A stretch of DNA of 64,000 nt from UBA1172 sp002457135 (GCA_965660935.1 CBFIBR010000003.1:1-64000), one strand, 5' to 3'. Counted from the first letter of the stretch, positions 15,069-24,669 are shown. Notes: generated by a model not told the origin, from the letters alone. Made by a program: numbers and translations.

Positions 15069-15971
15069 ATGCGTGTTCTCAGCACTCTTCGCTATATTGA
15101 AATCATCAGCCAGGAAGGATCGATCCGCCGTGCCGCCGACCGTCTGGCGATTACCTCGACCGCGCTCAACCGCCGGGTGCTGGCGCTTGAGGAAGAACTG
15201 GGCTATCCGCTGTTTGAACGCCTGCCCTCCGGGGTGAGGCTGAATACTGCCGGTGAGATATTCGTGGATTTCGTGCGCAGGCAGTTTTCCGATTTTGAAC
15301 GGGTCAAATCACAGATATCGGATCTGGCCGGGTTCAGGCGTGGTCATGTCAGCATCGGCTGCCCCCCTGAAGTGATGGAAGAGTTTCTGCCGGAACAGAT
15401 CGCCCTCTACCGCCAGAATCACCCCGGGGTGTTGTTTAATGTCATGCGGCAGTACGGCACCGAGGCCGAAGACGCGCTCAATCAGCTGGAAATCGATATC
15501 GCCATGACGTTTGAGCCGGTGACCTCACCCCATTTCAAGGTGCTGGCCACCGCCTTGCAGAGAGTACTGGTCGTGGTTGCCGATGATCACCCCCTCGCCG
15601 ATCGGGAAGTTATCAGGATGCGTGAGCTGGTGGGCTGGAAAATGATCATCCCGTCCATGAAAACAGGGTTGAGGCGATTGCTGCAATCATCGCTGCTGGC
15701 GCATCCCCTGCCCCTCGATATCATCGCCGAGACCGACAGTTTCGGTTTTATTCGCCATTACCTTATTAATGAGGAGGCTATTTCCTTTACCATTCCGGTA
15801 TCGGGATCGCTGGGGCAACGGCTCAAGACCATTCCGATTGACCGGCGTGACCTGCGTGACGGGGTTTTGCATATCGGCCAGCTTAAGGACAGGGTCCTGC
15901 CCGTGGCCTCGGCCAAATTCCTCAATGACCTGATGGTTGCGCTGGAACGCCAGTTCCCCGACCCCCAATAA
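15069..15971 (+). CDS. LysR-family transcriptional regulator
   Basis: This 300-residue protein has a winged helix-turn-helix at residues about 1-60 (LRYIEIISQEGSIRRAADRLAITSTALNRRVLALEEELGYPLFER) and a substrate-binding domain (GHVSIGCPPEVMEEFLP, EIDIAMTF, VVVADDHPLA). The ATG at 15069 is favoured because the conserved N-terminal helix starts at once, with AAGG about 9 bases upstream; an ATG at 15006 would add 21 unmatched residues. It is divergent from glnK and could regulate it or another target; the effector is unknown. Confidence 0.9.
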   Translation: MRVLSTLRYIEIISQEGSIRRAADRLAITSTALNRRVLALEEELGYPLFERLPSGVRLNTAGEIFVDFVRRQFSDFERVKSQISDLAGFRRGHVSIGCPPEVMEEFLPEQIALYRQNHPGVLFNVMRQYGTEAEDALNQLEIDIAMTFEPVTSPHFKVLATALQRVLVVVADDHPLADREVIRMRELVGWKMIIPSMKTGLRRLLQSSLLAHPLPLDIIAETDSFGFIRHYLINEEAISFTIPVSGSLGQRLKTIPIDRRDLRDGVLHIGQLKDRVLPVASAKFLNDLMVALERQFPDPQ

Positions 15972-16043
15972 ATACTCCTGTTGAATATACCCGATTAAAA
16001 CCCCCGATAAACACCGCCAATAAAGATACCTTGTTATAAGGTG

Positions 16044-17240
16044 CTAACGCTGTTCGGCCGGGATCAGGTTGCCGGGCTTGAGCCTCAGCAAAAAGGCAAA
16101 GGTGATCCCGCCAGCGATACTGACCGCCACCATAACGGCAAAGAAAATATCCGTGCCGAGCAGGAACAACGCACCGCCGATGCTGGGGCCGATGGCATTG
16201 CCGAGACCGCGCGGGGTTGAAATCCAGCCCTTGGCCCTGCCGTAAACCTCAGCCCGGAAATACATGTTGGTGACGTAACCGAATGATACCGTCAGCACCC
16301 CATGGCCGATCCCGAACAGCATCATGGCGACCACCACCACCGGCAGGGACGGGCTTTGCGCCAGCACAATGGCGGTTGGGACAAAGGTGAAAGCCACCAG
16401 CGCGGTCAGCCTGGCATCAAACCTCTGGCCATACCACATCTCCATGATCCGGCCGACCACCTGAAACGGCCCGTAGATGGAGGCCAGCACAACCGCAAGG
16501 CCTGCCCCGAACTGGATACTGAACCAGTTGATCCATAACAGCGTGGTGCTGGCGAAAACGAGGTATTCCAGCGTTGATGTCAGGGCCAGCAGGATGATTG
16601 CCTGCTTTTCCTCCCTGGTCATGCCGGACCATGAAAAGGGTGCCATTGCCTCCTTCTCGCCTGACCCCCTGATGCGGATACGCCGTGATAACAGGAAAAA
16701 CCGCGCTGCCATGATCAGCATCACCACGGCGATGACAGAACACGTCGCCTTCAGCCCCAGCATGGTCAGGAGCGGCGCAATCGAAAGCCAGGTGATCGAG
16801 CTGGCCACCCCGCCATAAAACGTGATGTAGGAAATATTGCGCCGTGCCCTCACCTCATCCAGCTGCACCGCCGCTGAAAAGGCAACCTCATAGGTCGACA
16901 TGGCGAAAGCCAGGCCTATCGGCACCATGCAGAACCAGACCCATTCTATGGCGGGGATGAGCGGCAGCATGAACATGCCGAGCGCCCCGATGACCAGCCC
17001 CAGTGTCATGACAGGCAAGGCCCCGAAACGGTCCACCCAGCCGCCGATCACCGGTGCCAGCAACCCTTGCAGGACCAGCGAGCCTGAAATCGCGGCCAGA
17101 ATGCTGCTCTCGGTCGTGCCAATAGCCTCAGCCAGCGGTGTCTTGAGTTGGGCGAAAACGTAGAACAGCAACCCATAGGCCACAATCTGGCTGATCCCGA
17201 TGGAATGATAGGGGACAGGTAAATGCGGGCGTTGCGGCAT
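16044..17240 (-). CDS. Major facilitator superfamily transporter
   Basis: This approximately 398-residue protein has twelve hydrophobic segments. MFS features include GGWVDRFGALPVMTLGLVIG after TM2 and YGRAKGWISTPRGLGNAIGPSIGGALF near TM10. The ATG at 17240 is used because GGA lies 8 bases upstream; an in-frame ATG at 17279 has no ribosome-binding site and would add 13 residues. It resembles monocarboxylate or proline/betaine-type MFS carriers in general layout. The adjacent plus-strand malonate genes make a dicarboxylate or malonate substrate conceivable but unproven. Confidence 0.85.
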   Translation of the reverse strand: MPQRPHLPVPYHSIGISQIVAYGLLFYVFAQLKTPLAEAIGTTESSILAAISGSLVLQGLLAPVIGGWVDRFGALPVMTLGLVIGALGMFMLPLIPAIEWVWFCMVPIGLAFAMSTYEVAFSAAVQLDEVRARRNISYITFYGGVASSITWLSIAPLLTMLGLKATCSVIAVVMLIMAARFFLLSRRIRIRGSGEKEAMAPFSWSGMTREEKQAIILLALTSTLEYLVFASTTLLWINWFSIQFGAGLAVVLASIYGPFQVVGRIMEMWYGQRFDARLTALVAFTFVPTAIVLAQSPSLPVVVVAMMLFGIGHGVLTVSFGYVTNMYFRAEVYGRAKGWISTPRGLGNAIGPSIGGALFLLGTDIFFAVMVAVSIAGGITFAFLLRLKPGNLIPAEQR

Positions 17241-17407
17241 CGGGTTTTCCGGAGGGATAGCGGTTCGTCCTGATACCATGGCTTATACCACGGGATAGCG
17301 GGTCGGGGGCGGAATAATTTCCGGTTTCCTGTTGCCTCCCATGCTGGCTATACTCATATCATGCTCAGTAATTCTGTATCCTGAGAGCCATTTTTGAGGA
17401 GTTTTCC

Positions 17408-19732
17408 ATGAGCATCCGTTTCGGTTTGGGCCAGTCCATGCGCCGTGTTGAGGATATGGACCTGATCACCGGTCAGGGCCGGTACACTGATGATATGTTC
17501 CCCGGCAAAGGGCTGGCGGTGCATTTTCTGCGTGCGCCCTTTGCCCATGCCAGGCTGACCCACCTTGATCTGGATGCCGCCAAAGCCGCCGAGGGCGTGC
17601 GGCTGGTCGCCAGTCAGGCTGATCTGGATGCTGACCATGTTGGTGAGATCAAATGCCTCAATTACGTTGAATGGCCGGATGGCACCCCCATGCGGGAAAC
17701 ATCCAAACCCGCCATGGTCCGCGATATCAATCGTTATGCCGGTGATATTATTGCCATGGTGGTGGCCGATACCCGCCAGCAGGCCCGTGATGCGGCCGAG
17801 CTGATTGAAATGGATTTCGAACCCCTCGATGCCGTGACTGATGTCTATGCCGCGATGCGCGATGATGCCCCCTGCCTGCATCAGGAATACAAGAACAATA
17901 TCGCCTTTGAATGGCATGCCGGGCGTGTTGCCGATGCGCGTGAGGCACTGGATAATGCTGATGCTGATGGCAACCGGGTTTTTTCGATTGATGTGGTCAA
18001 CAACCGGATCATGATCAATTCCATGGAAACCCGCCCGATGGTGGCCCGCCCGATGAAAGGTGGAGACGGGCTTCAGCTCTGGACAGGTTCGCAAGGCGTG
18101 GTCGGGCTGGCGATGCAGATCAGCAACGCGCTCAATCTGGAAAGTGAACAGGTTCAGGTCCTGACCGGGCATGTTGGCGGATCTTTCGGGTTCAAGATTT
18201 TCCTTCACCCCGAACAGCTCTGCATTGCCTGGGCGGCGAGGAAGCTGGGGGCAATGGTTCGCTGGCAGCAGGACAGGAGTGAGGCGTTTCTTTCCGACCT
18301 GCAAGGCCGCGATAACCGCAGCATCGCCCGTGCAGTCGTCAATAAAGATGCCAGGGTTGAAGCGCTGGAGGTCACGGTCCACGCCAATATGGGGGCGTGG
18401 CTGTCGAATTTCGGGGTTTATATCCCGACCATGTCAGGCAGCCGGACCCTGACCGGATGCTATGATATCCAGAATGCAGGGCTGATCGTCAAAGGCGTGA
18501 TGACCAACACCCCCGCGGTTGATGCCTACCGCGGTGCGGGCCGGCCTGAGGCGAATTACCTGATCGAACGCCTGATGGATATGCTGGCGCTTGAATACGG
18601 CATTGGCCGGGATGAAATCCGCCGCCGTAACCTGATCAAACCGGACCAGGTTCCCTATAAAATGGTCATTGGTGGTGAGATTGACAGCGCCGATATGCCT
18701 GCCCTGATGCAGGATGCGATGGATAAGGCGGACTGGGCCGGTTTCACCGCCCGCAAAGCCGCCTCTGCCGCCACGGGTAAAAAGCGCGGGATCGGCCTGG
18801 CCATGTATCTGGAACAATGCGGCGGCGGTGAAGAAAACGATATCGAATTTGATTTTGCACCTGATGGCACCGTCACGGTCTTTGCCTCCCAGCATGATAA
18901 TGGCCAGGGCCACGCCACCACCCTGACCCAGATTCTGTCGCATACCATGGGCTATGATCCCGCTAAAATCAGGATTGTTCAGGGCGATTCCCTGAAAACG
19001 CCGAGGGGGACAACCGGCGGGGCCAGAATGACAGCAGTGCTGGGTTCCACCGTTGCCGAGGCGGGTGGGCTGATCATCGATCGCGCCCGCAGCGATGCCG
19101 CAAGCCATCTGGATAGTGCCGAGGACAGCATCAGCTTTGATGACGGGATTTTCACCGCCGCTGGTACCAACCAGTCGGTGACACTCGAGGAACTGGTGCT
19201 GATCGCGGGCAGGGATCAGTCCCCTCACCCCTATAGCCTCAAGCACTCAATGAAAACCAAAGGTTCCACCTACCCTTACGGCTGTCATATTGCCGAGGTT
19301 GAGATTGATGAGGAAACGCTGGTTGTCTCTATTGAACGTTTCACCGTGGTGGATGATTTCGGCAAGGTCATCAACCCGATGACGCTGGAAGGCCAGATCC
19401 ATGGCGGCATTGCCCAGGGTGTTGGTCAGGCGCTCTATGAACACATGCCCTATGATGATGAGGGGCAGTTGCTGGCGGGATCATTGATGGATTACACCCT
19501 GCCCCGGGCTGATCATCTGCCTCAGCTGGATATCCACACTCGCAACATACCGTGCCTGAATAACCCGCTCGGGGCCAAGGGTGCGGGTGAGGCCGGGGCA
19601 ATCGGTTCAACCCCGGCGGTGATGTCGGCGGTCTGTGATGCCCTCGGCATTGATCATATTGATATGCCAGCCACCCCGCAGCGCATCTGGGAAAAACTCA
19701 CCGCAACCGGTGACGGGCCTCAAAAGAATTAG
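17408..19732 (+). CDS. Xanthine dehydrogenase/CO dehydrogenase-family molybdopterin-binding large subunit (form II-like), orphan
   Basis: This 774-residue protein is the molybdenum-cofactor subunit of the molybdenum hydroxylase family. It starts RFGLGQSMRRVEDMDLITGQGRYTDD, has GHVGGSFGFK in the first cofactor-binding domain, the active-site loop AYRGAGR at residues 373-379 and the catalytic glutamate E728 in GAKGAGEAG. The loop is AYRGAGR rather than AYRCSFR, so it is a form II-type protein and should not be called a true CO dehydrogenase. No FAD or 2Fe-2S subunit gene is adjacent, so partners must be encoded elsewhere or be absent. AGGAG precedes the ATG by 7 bases. It is followed on the same strand by malonyl-CoA genes. 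Confidence 0.9.
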   Translation: MSIRFGLGQSMRRVEDMDLITGQGRYTDDMFPGKGLAVHFLRAPFAHARLTHLDLDAAKAAEGVRLVASQADLDADHVGEIKCLNYVEWPDGTPMRETSKPAMVRDINRYAGDIIAMVVADTRQQARDAAELIEMDFEPLDAVTDVYAAMRDDAPCLHQEYKNNIAFEWHAGRVADAREALDNADADGNRVFSIDVVNNRIMINSMETRPMVARPMKGGDGLQLWTGSQGVVGLAMQISNALNLESEQVQVLTGHVGGSFGFKIFLHPEQLCIAWAARKLGAMVRWQQDRSEAFLSDLQGRDNRSIARAVVNKDARVEALEVTVHANMGAWLSNFGVYIPTMSGSRTLTGCYDIQNAGLIVKGVMTNTPAVDAYRGAGRPEANYLIERLMDMLALEYGIGRDEIRRRNLIKPDQVPYKMVIGGEIDSADMPALMQDAMDKADWAGFTARKAASAATGKKRGIGLAMYLEQCGGGEENDIEFDFAPDGTVTVFASQHDNGQGHATTLTQILSHTMGYDPAKIRIVQGDSLKTPRGTTGGARMTAVLGSTVAEAGGLIIDRARSDAASHLDSAEDSISFDDGIFTAAGTNQSVTLEELVLIAGRDQSPHPYSLKHSMKTKGSTYPYGCHIAEVEIDEETLVVSIERFTVVDDFGKVINPMTLEGQIHGGIAQGVGQALYEHMPYDDEGQLLAGSLMDYTLPRADHLPQLDIHTRNIPCLNNPLGAKGAGEAGAIGSTPAVMSAVCDALGIDHIDMPATPQRIWEKLTATGDGPQKN

Positions 19733-19830
19733 CCAAACCGGGTAAACCATGCATGGCGTGGTCCCTGATCATGGTCTATACTCAAATCCAAGCGATGGCC
19801 GATCGCCGTTTGACGGTATAGGATAATGCG

Positions 19831-21081
19831 ATGAATTTTCTGGCGGATTTACTGACCACGGTGTTCGACCGGCGTTACCGGAGCCTGTTTGGCAGCGCCA
19901 ATGACAGCCGTACCATCGAAGAATGCTGCGATGACCTGCTCAACACCAGGGGGGAGGCTTCAATTCAGCAGCTCGTCCACGGTATTTTTGAGGCGTATAA
20001 CAATTTCGATGAAGATGCCAAGGCCAGTTTCTTTCAGCATCTTGGCAACGGGCTGGATATAAATCCTGATACCGTGCGCAAGACCCTTGATGCCTATCAG
20101 CGCACGCCATCGAAACAGACCTACACCAATTACATGAAATCCGCCGAACCGCCGAGGCAGGAATTATTCCGCCGGCTCAATCATGTGCCGGGGTCAACCG
20201 GCCAGCTGGTGCGTATGCGGGCCGACCTGCAGAAAATGAAGAGCAAGAACCCCGCGCTTGAAGCCGTTGATATGGACCTCAAGCATCTTTTCACCAACTG
20301 GTTCAACCGCGGCTTTCTGGTGCTGAGGCGGATTTCATGGGAAAGCCCTGCCCATATTCTGGAGAAAATCATCCAGTATGAGGCTGTTCACGCCATCGAA
20401 TGCTGGGATGATCTGAGGCGGCGTTTGCAGCCCACCGACCGGCGGTGCTTTGCCTTTTTCCACCCGGCCATGCCCGATGAGCCGCTGATCTTTGTTGAAG
20501 TTGCCCTGACACAGGGTGTTGCATCATCGGTTCAGGCGGTGCTGGCGGAGGACAGATCGCCGATGCAGGCGGATGATGCCGACACGGCGGTGTTTTATTC
20601 GATCTCAAACTGCCAGCGCGGGCTGGCCGGGATATCCTTTGGCAATTCGCTGATCAAGCAAGTGGCCAGTAACCTTGCCGCTGAGCTGGAAGGACTGAAA
20701 AACTTTGTCACCCTGTCGCCAATCCCGGGGCTGAACACCTGGCTTGAGACTGAGAAAATGGCCCTGCCGGAAAGCCCGCAAAAGCGTAAATCCGTTGCCG
20801 CGCATTACCTCATGAACGCCAAGGCCCGCAACAACCTGCCCTATGATCCGGTGGCCCGTTTCCACCTTGGTAACGGGGCCATCGTCCACGCCATCCACGC
20901 TGATGCCGATATCTCCAAGAAAGGCATGGCCCAGTCCGGCGGGGTGATGGTGAATTACCTCTATGACCTCAAAAAGGTTGAAGAGAACATGAAACTTCAT
21001 GAACAAAAGCAACAGGTTGTCACTTCCTCTGAGGTTAAATCCATGGCCAATCTGTTTTCAGCCGAAGCCCTTGAAGGGTAA
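19831..21081 (+). CDS. Malonyl-CoA decarboxylase
   Basis: This 416-residue protein matches the MCD family along its length: a helical N-terminal oligomerisation domain (to about residue 150) with DLKHLFTNWFNRGFLVLRRISWESPA, then the acetyltransferase-like catalytic domain with FFHPAMPDEPLIFVEVALT, FYSISNCQRGLAGISFGNSLIKQV (catalytic serine region), a conserved histidine in AAHYLMNAK, and DPVARFHLGNGA. It decarboxylates malonyl-CoA to acetyl-CoA. It sits 98 bases after the molybdenum hydroxylase gene and 21 bases before the malonyl-CoA synthetase gene, forming a malonate-use pair like matA-matB of rhizobia. Confidence 0.94.
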   Translation: MNFLADLLTTVFDRRYRSLFGSANDSRTIEECCDDLLNTRGEASIQQLVHGIFEAYNNFDEDAKASFFQHLGNGLDINPDTVRKTLDAYQRTPSKQTYTNYMKSAEPPRQELFRRLNHVPGSTGQLVRMRADLQKMKSKNPALEAVDMDLKHLFTNWFNRGFLVLRRISWESPAHILEKIIQYEAVHAIECWDDLRRRLQPTDRRCFAFFHPAMPDEPLIFVEVALTQGVASSVQAVLAEDRSPMQADDADTAVFYSISNCQRGLAGISFGNSLIKQVASNLAAELEGLKNFVTLSPIPGLNTWLETEKMALPESPQKRKSVAAHYLMNAKARNNLPYDPVARFHLGNGAIVHAIHADADISKKGMAQSGGVMVNYLYDLKKVEENMKLHEQKQQVVTSSEVKSMANLFSAEALEG

Positions 21082-21102
21082 TTTCCGATAGGCCAATTCC
21101 CG

Positions 21103-22617
21103 ATGACCAACCCGCTCTTTGATGCGCTGCTCGCGCCCCATCTTGGCCATGATACGGTGTTTATCCACCAGCCTGATGGCGGGGTGGTGAGCCATGCCGA
21201 TTTTCTGGATAATGCCGCAAGGATAGCCAATACGCTGAACCATGCCGGGCTTCAACCGGGGGACAGGGTAGCCGTGCAGGTGCCGAAATCGGTTGAGGCA
21301 TTGGCGCTTTACGCAGCATCGGTTATGGCCGGGATTGTTTTTCTGCCGCTTAACACAGCCTACACCACCGAGGAGCTGAGCTATTTCATCACCGACAGTG
21401 GTGCCGCGCTGGTCATCGGTGATCCATCGAGTGCCGAGGCCTTGCAGGGTATCGCGGACAATGTCGGCGCATCCATCATGACCCTTGGTGCAAACGGCCA
21501 TGGTACGCTGATGGATAGCGCCAGCACCATGCCAGCGTCATTCAATGTAGTTGAGCGCGGCGAGGATGATCTGGCTGCCCTGCTCTACACCTCGGGGACA
21601 ACCGGCCGGTCCAAGGGCGCGATGCTGTCCCAGAAAAACCTGCTATCCAATGCGCTGTCCCTGAAACAGGAATGGCAATATGGCCCTGATGATGTTCTGC
21701 TGCATGCCCTGCCGATCTATCATACCCATGGGCTGTTCGTGGCCTGCAATATCACGCTGCTGGCCGGGGGCAGCATGATCTTCCTGCCCGGGTTTGACCG
21801 TGACCGGATGATTGAGCTGATGCCAAAGGCAACATCCATGATGGGGGTTCCGACCTTTTACACACGTCTGCTGGATGATGACCGGCTCAACCGTGACCTG
21901 ACCCGGCACATGCGGCTCTTTATTTCAGGATCGGCCCCTCTGCTGGCTGAAACCCATGAGCAGTTTGAGCATCGCACCGGCCACCGTATCCTTGAACGCT
22001 ACGGGATGACCGAAACCAACATGAACACCAGCAACCCCTATGCGGGGGACAGGCGGGCTGGCACCGTCGGCTTCCCCCTGCCCGGGGTTGAGGTCCGCAT
22101 CACCAATCCTGAGGATGGAACGCCCCTCCCCCAGGGTGATACCGGCGTGGTTGAGGTTCGCGGTGATAATGTTTTCATGGGCTATTGGAACATGCCCGAA
22201 AAAACCAGTGAGGAATTCCGCGCTGACGGGTTTTTCATCACCGGTGATCTGGGCCGGATTGATGATGACGGCTACCTGACCATCCTTGGCCGTGGCAAGG
22301 ATCTGATCATTTCCGGCGGGCTGAATATCTACCCCAAGGAAATTGAGGATTTCCTCAATGATCAGCCTGGTGTGGGTGAAAGCGCGGTCATCGGGGTGCC
22401 GCATGCCGATTTCGGGGAAGGCGTGATGGCGGTCATCACCTCAGCCCCCGATGCAGCGCCTGATACCGATGCCATCATGGAAAAAATCACCACGTCACTG
22501 GCAAGGTTCAAGCATCCGCGCAGGATTGTGGTGGTTGATGCCCTGCCCCGAAATACCATGGGCAAGGTTCAGAAAAACGTCCTCCGCGAAACCTATAAGG
22601 ACAGTTTCACCGGCTGA
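21103..22617 (+). CDS. matB: Malonyl-CoA synthetase (MatB-like AMP-forming ligase)
   Basis: This 504-residue ANL-superfamily enzyme has the P-loop LLYTSGTTGRSKGAMLSQ, the A5 motif ERYGMTETNMNTSNPY, the hinge TGDLGRIDDDGYLTILGRGKDLIISGG, and the A10 lysine in PRNTMGKVQKNVL. The combination of HALPIYHTHGLF, ERYGMTETNM and its place right after malonyl-CoA decarboxylase points to malonate:CoA ligation with ATP. The product is consumed by the upstream gene. The family is certain; malonate specificity rests on context and remembered similarity. Confidence 0.88.
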   Translation: MTNPLFDALLAPHLGHDTVFIHQPDGGVVSHADFLDNAARIANTLNHAGLQPGDRVAVQVPKSVEALALYAASVMAGIVFLPLNTAYTTEELSYFITDSGAALVIGDPSSAEALQGIADNVGASIMTLGANGHGTLMDSASTMPASFNVVERGEDDLAALLYTSGTTGRSKGAMLSQKNLLSNALSLKQEWQYGPDDVLLHALPIYHTHGLFVACNITLLAGGSMIFLPGFDRDRMIELMPKATSMMGVPTFYTRLLDDDRLNRDLTRHMRLFISGSAPLLAETHEQFEHRTGHRILERYGMTETNMNTSNPYAGDRRAGTVGFPLPGVEVRITNPEDGTPLPQGDTGVVEVRGDNVFMGYWNMPEKTSEEFRADGFFITGDLGRIDDDGYLTILGRGKDLIISGGLNIYPKEIEDFLNDQPGVGESAVIGVPHADFGEGVMAVITSAPDAAPDTDAIMEKITTSLARFKHPRRIVVVDALPRNTMGKVQKNVLRETYKDSFTG

Positions 22618-22701
22618 TCAATTTGGCAACCCATTGATCATGGTCGGCACCCCAACCGTCATGGAATGATCGCTGCATGGGTAAAAGTCGGGATTGAGGG
22701 G

Positions 22702-24369
22702 TCAGGCCGGTTTGCGGGCGGCGTTCTGGCGTTCCCTGTTGCGCCGCGCATCAGCCTTTTTCTTGGAGGACCATTTCGGCTTGCGCGACTTGTCCTTCTT
22801 TTTGACGGGACGATCCGCCGGCGGGGTATCAGGTTCTACATAAAACCCGCGCGGTGCGTTATCAGGCTTGTTCCGCCGTGGTGCCTGTTTCTTGGAACCA
22901 CCGTTTCTGGAAGGCCCTGTCTTGGCGTGATCTGGCCTGGTACGGTCTGGCCTCGGTTGATCCGGGTGGGCGTGATCTGACCTGTAATGATCTGACCTGT
23001 AATGATCTGACCTGTAATGATCTGGGTTGGGCTTGCCTGATTTGGGATGCGCTGATCTTGCCTGCCCTGATTTTGAAGAACCCGGTTTTGAAGAACCCGG
23101 TTTGGAGGAACCCGGTTTGGACGAACCTGCCTTAAACGAACCCGGCTTTGAATTCCTGCCCTTGCTCCGAAATGGCCGACCCCTGCCTGGGGCGGGTTTG
23201 CCCGGGTCTTTCATATCCTGCAACGAAACCGGCTCACCAATAGCGTTGACAATTTCCATCGTGTTCTTGATATGGCGGGTGATCGCGACCAGCTGGCGGC
23301 GCTGGGACGGGGCGCAGAGCGAGATCGCCATGCCTGTTTTCTTGGCCCGCCCGGTCCGGCCAATACGGTGAACATACAGCTCCGGCGTTTGCGGCAGGTC
23401 AAAATTGATCACCAGATTCAAGCCGGTGACATCAATCCCCCGTGCCGCAACATCAGTGGCCACCAGCACCTGCAATTCACCGCTCTTGAACTTGCGCAGA
23501 ACCTTTGTCCGGATCATCTGGCGCATATCGCCATGCAGCACGTCAACCGAATAACCCTCAGCCACCAGAAAAGACGATAACTGGTCGGCCATCCGCTTGG
23601 TCCCGGCAAACACCAGAACCTGCTCCTCCTTTGCGTCCTCAATCAGCTTGGTCAGGTAGGGCCGTTTCATCGGGCCGGACAGCATCACCGCCTTCTGGCG
23701 AACCGTATCGGCGGCAACGTTTTTGCTCGGGATACGGATGGTGATACTATCGGTCAGGAATTCATCAACCAGGCGCCGCATTTCATCGGGCATGGTGGCG
23801 GAAAAGAATATCGTCTGATGCTCGGATGTGATCGCATTACAGATCCGCCGGATAGCCGGATAGAAGCCAAGGTCGATCATCTGGTCGGCCTCATCAAGGA
23901 TGAGGTGCTGGACGGTATCAAGATCAAGCACACCCTTGGCGAAGAGGTCTTCAAACCGCCCCGGGGTGGCAACAATAATATCTACGCCCTTTTTGAGCGC
24001 ATCGATCTGGCCCGAATACCGTTCACCACCGCAGATCACCACATAACGAATGGCCATGCCGCGGCTGAAATCCCTGATGCTGGTGGCGACCTGATGCGCC
24101 AGCTCACGCGTTGGGGTCAGGATCAGTGCCTTTGCACGGCGCGGACCTGAACTGCTGTTTTCGGTGATGCGCTGTAACAGGGGCAGCAGATAGGCGGCGG
24201 TTTTGCCGGTGCCGGTCTGCGCCAGGCCCAGCACGTCCCTGCCCTCCAGCACCACGGGAATGGCCTGTTCCTGAATAGGGGTTGGTATTTCTATCCCCAG
24301 TTCATTGACACGGGTTGAAATACCCTCGGTCAGACCGAGTTCGATAAATCGGGATGGAGAGGCTGACAT
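22702..24369 (-). CDS. DEAD-box ATP-dependent RNA helicase with repetitive basic tail
   Basis: From the ATG at 24369 this is a 555-residue protein. The helicase core (about residues 1-380) has the Q motif (IPTPIQEQAIP), motif I AQTGTGKT, PTRELAHQ, TPGRFED, DEAD in LDEADQMID, SAT, and the C-terminal lobe motifs ATDVAARGIDV and HRIGRTGR. The remainder is a low-complexity, Ser/Lys/Arg/Asp-rich tail made of short repeats, typical of RNA-binding extensions of RhlE-like helicases involved in ribosome assembly or cold adaptation. AGGTGA precedes the chosen start; an ATG at 24390 adds seven residues. It lies just downstream of the 16S-tRNA-Asp unit but is separated by a terminator. Confidence 0.92.
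   Translation of the reverse strand: MSASPSRFIELGLTEGISTRVNELGIEIPTPIQEQAIPVVLEGRDVLGLAQTGTGKTAAYLLPLLQRITENSSSGPRRAKALILTPTRELAHQVATSIRDFSRGMAIRYVVICGGERYSGQIDALKKGVDIIVATPGRFEDLFAKGVLDLDTVQHLILDEADQMIDLGFYPAIRRICNAITSEHQTIFFSATMPDEMRRLVDEFLTDSITIRIPSKNVAADTVRQKAVMLSGPMKRPYLTKLIEDAKEEQVLVFAGTKRMADQLSSFLVAEGYSVDVLHGDMRQMIRTKVLRKFKSGELQVLVATDVAARGIDVTGLNLVINFDLPQTPELYVHRIGRTGRAKKTGMAISLCAPSQRRQLVAITRHIKNTMEIVNAIGEPVSLQDMKDPGKPAPGRGRPFRSKGRNSKPGSFKAGSSKPGSSKPGSSKPGSSKSGQARSAHPKSGKPNPDHYRSDHYRSDHYRSDHAHPDQPRPDRTRPDHAKTGPSRNGGSKKQAPRRNKPDNAPRGFYVEPDTPPADRPVKKKDKSRKPKWSSKKKADARRNRERQNAARKPA
22980..23150 (-). repeat. Coding tandem repeats in the helicase tail
   Basis: Two 15-bp repeat families lie in frame. 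One, around 22980-23026, has three copies of cctgtaatgatctga and encodes HYRSD units. The other, around 23070-23150, has four or more degenerate copies of ttttgaagaacccgg and encodes GSSKP units. The first family is almost identical between copies, suggesting recent slippage, so copy number may vary between strains. Confidence 0.85.
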
Positions 24370-24483
24370 TTGATCACCTGAGACGCTCATTGAGAGAAAT
24401 GAGCCGTCTACGCATCACTTCAGCTGTGAATTTGACCCTGGGCAGGTTCATCGGGACACTATCAGGCATGAACATGCTGGCAT

Positions 24484-24518
24484 AAAAAAAGTCACCAGAT
24501 GCTGCTGCATGCTGTGAC
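24484..24518 (-). terminator. Terminator of the 16S rRNA - tRNA-Asp unit
   Basis: On the minus strand GTCACAG...CTGGTGAC encloses an inner ATGC-AGCA-GCAT stem, giving a long hairpin (24491-24518), followed by seven thymines (24490-24484). It starts 17 bases after the tRNA-Asp gene. This is a strong intrinsic terminator and shows that the transcript ends here with no 23S gene. Confidence 0.9.
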
Positions 24519-24534
24519 CACCCCATTAATAAAA

Positions 24535-24611
<77 letters not shown>

Positions 24612-24647
24612 TTAGATCGCAAATCGTTGCCTTAACGAAAACGCGGC

Positions 24648-24669
24648 GACCACATCCGGTGATGTGGTC
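24648..24669 (-). other. Perfect hairpin in the 16S to tRNA-Asp spacer
   Basis: GACCACATC and GATGTGGTC form a perfect 9-bp stem around a four-base loop (written for the plus strand). It sits in the 195-base spacer between 16S and tRNA-Asp and may be a processing signal. The rest of the spacer (24612-24806) shows nothing else that I can name. Confidence 0.6.

Noticed and set aside
17354..18382. 342-codon open frame on the minus strand
   Set aside because: It lies entirely opposite the molybdenum hydroxylase gene, is rich in His/Gly/Ile typical of shadow frames, and has no domain pattern.
17408..19732. True aerobic CO dehydrogenase (form I CoxL)
   Set aside because: The active-site loop is AYRGAGR, not AYRCSFR, and the CoxM and CoxS subunits are absent nearby.
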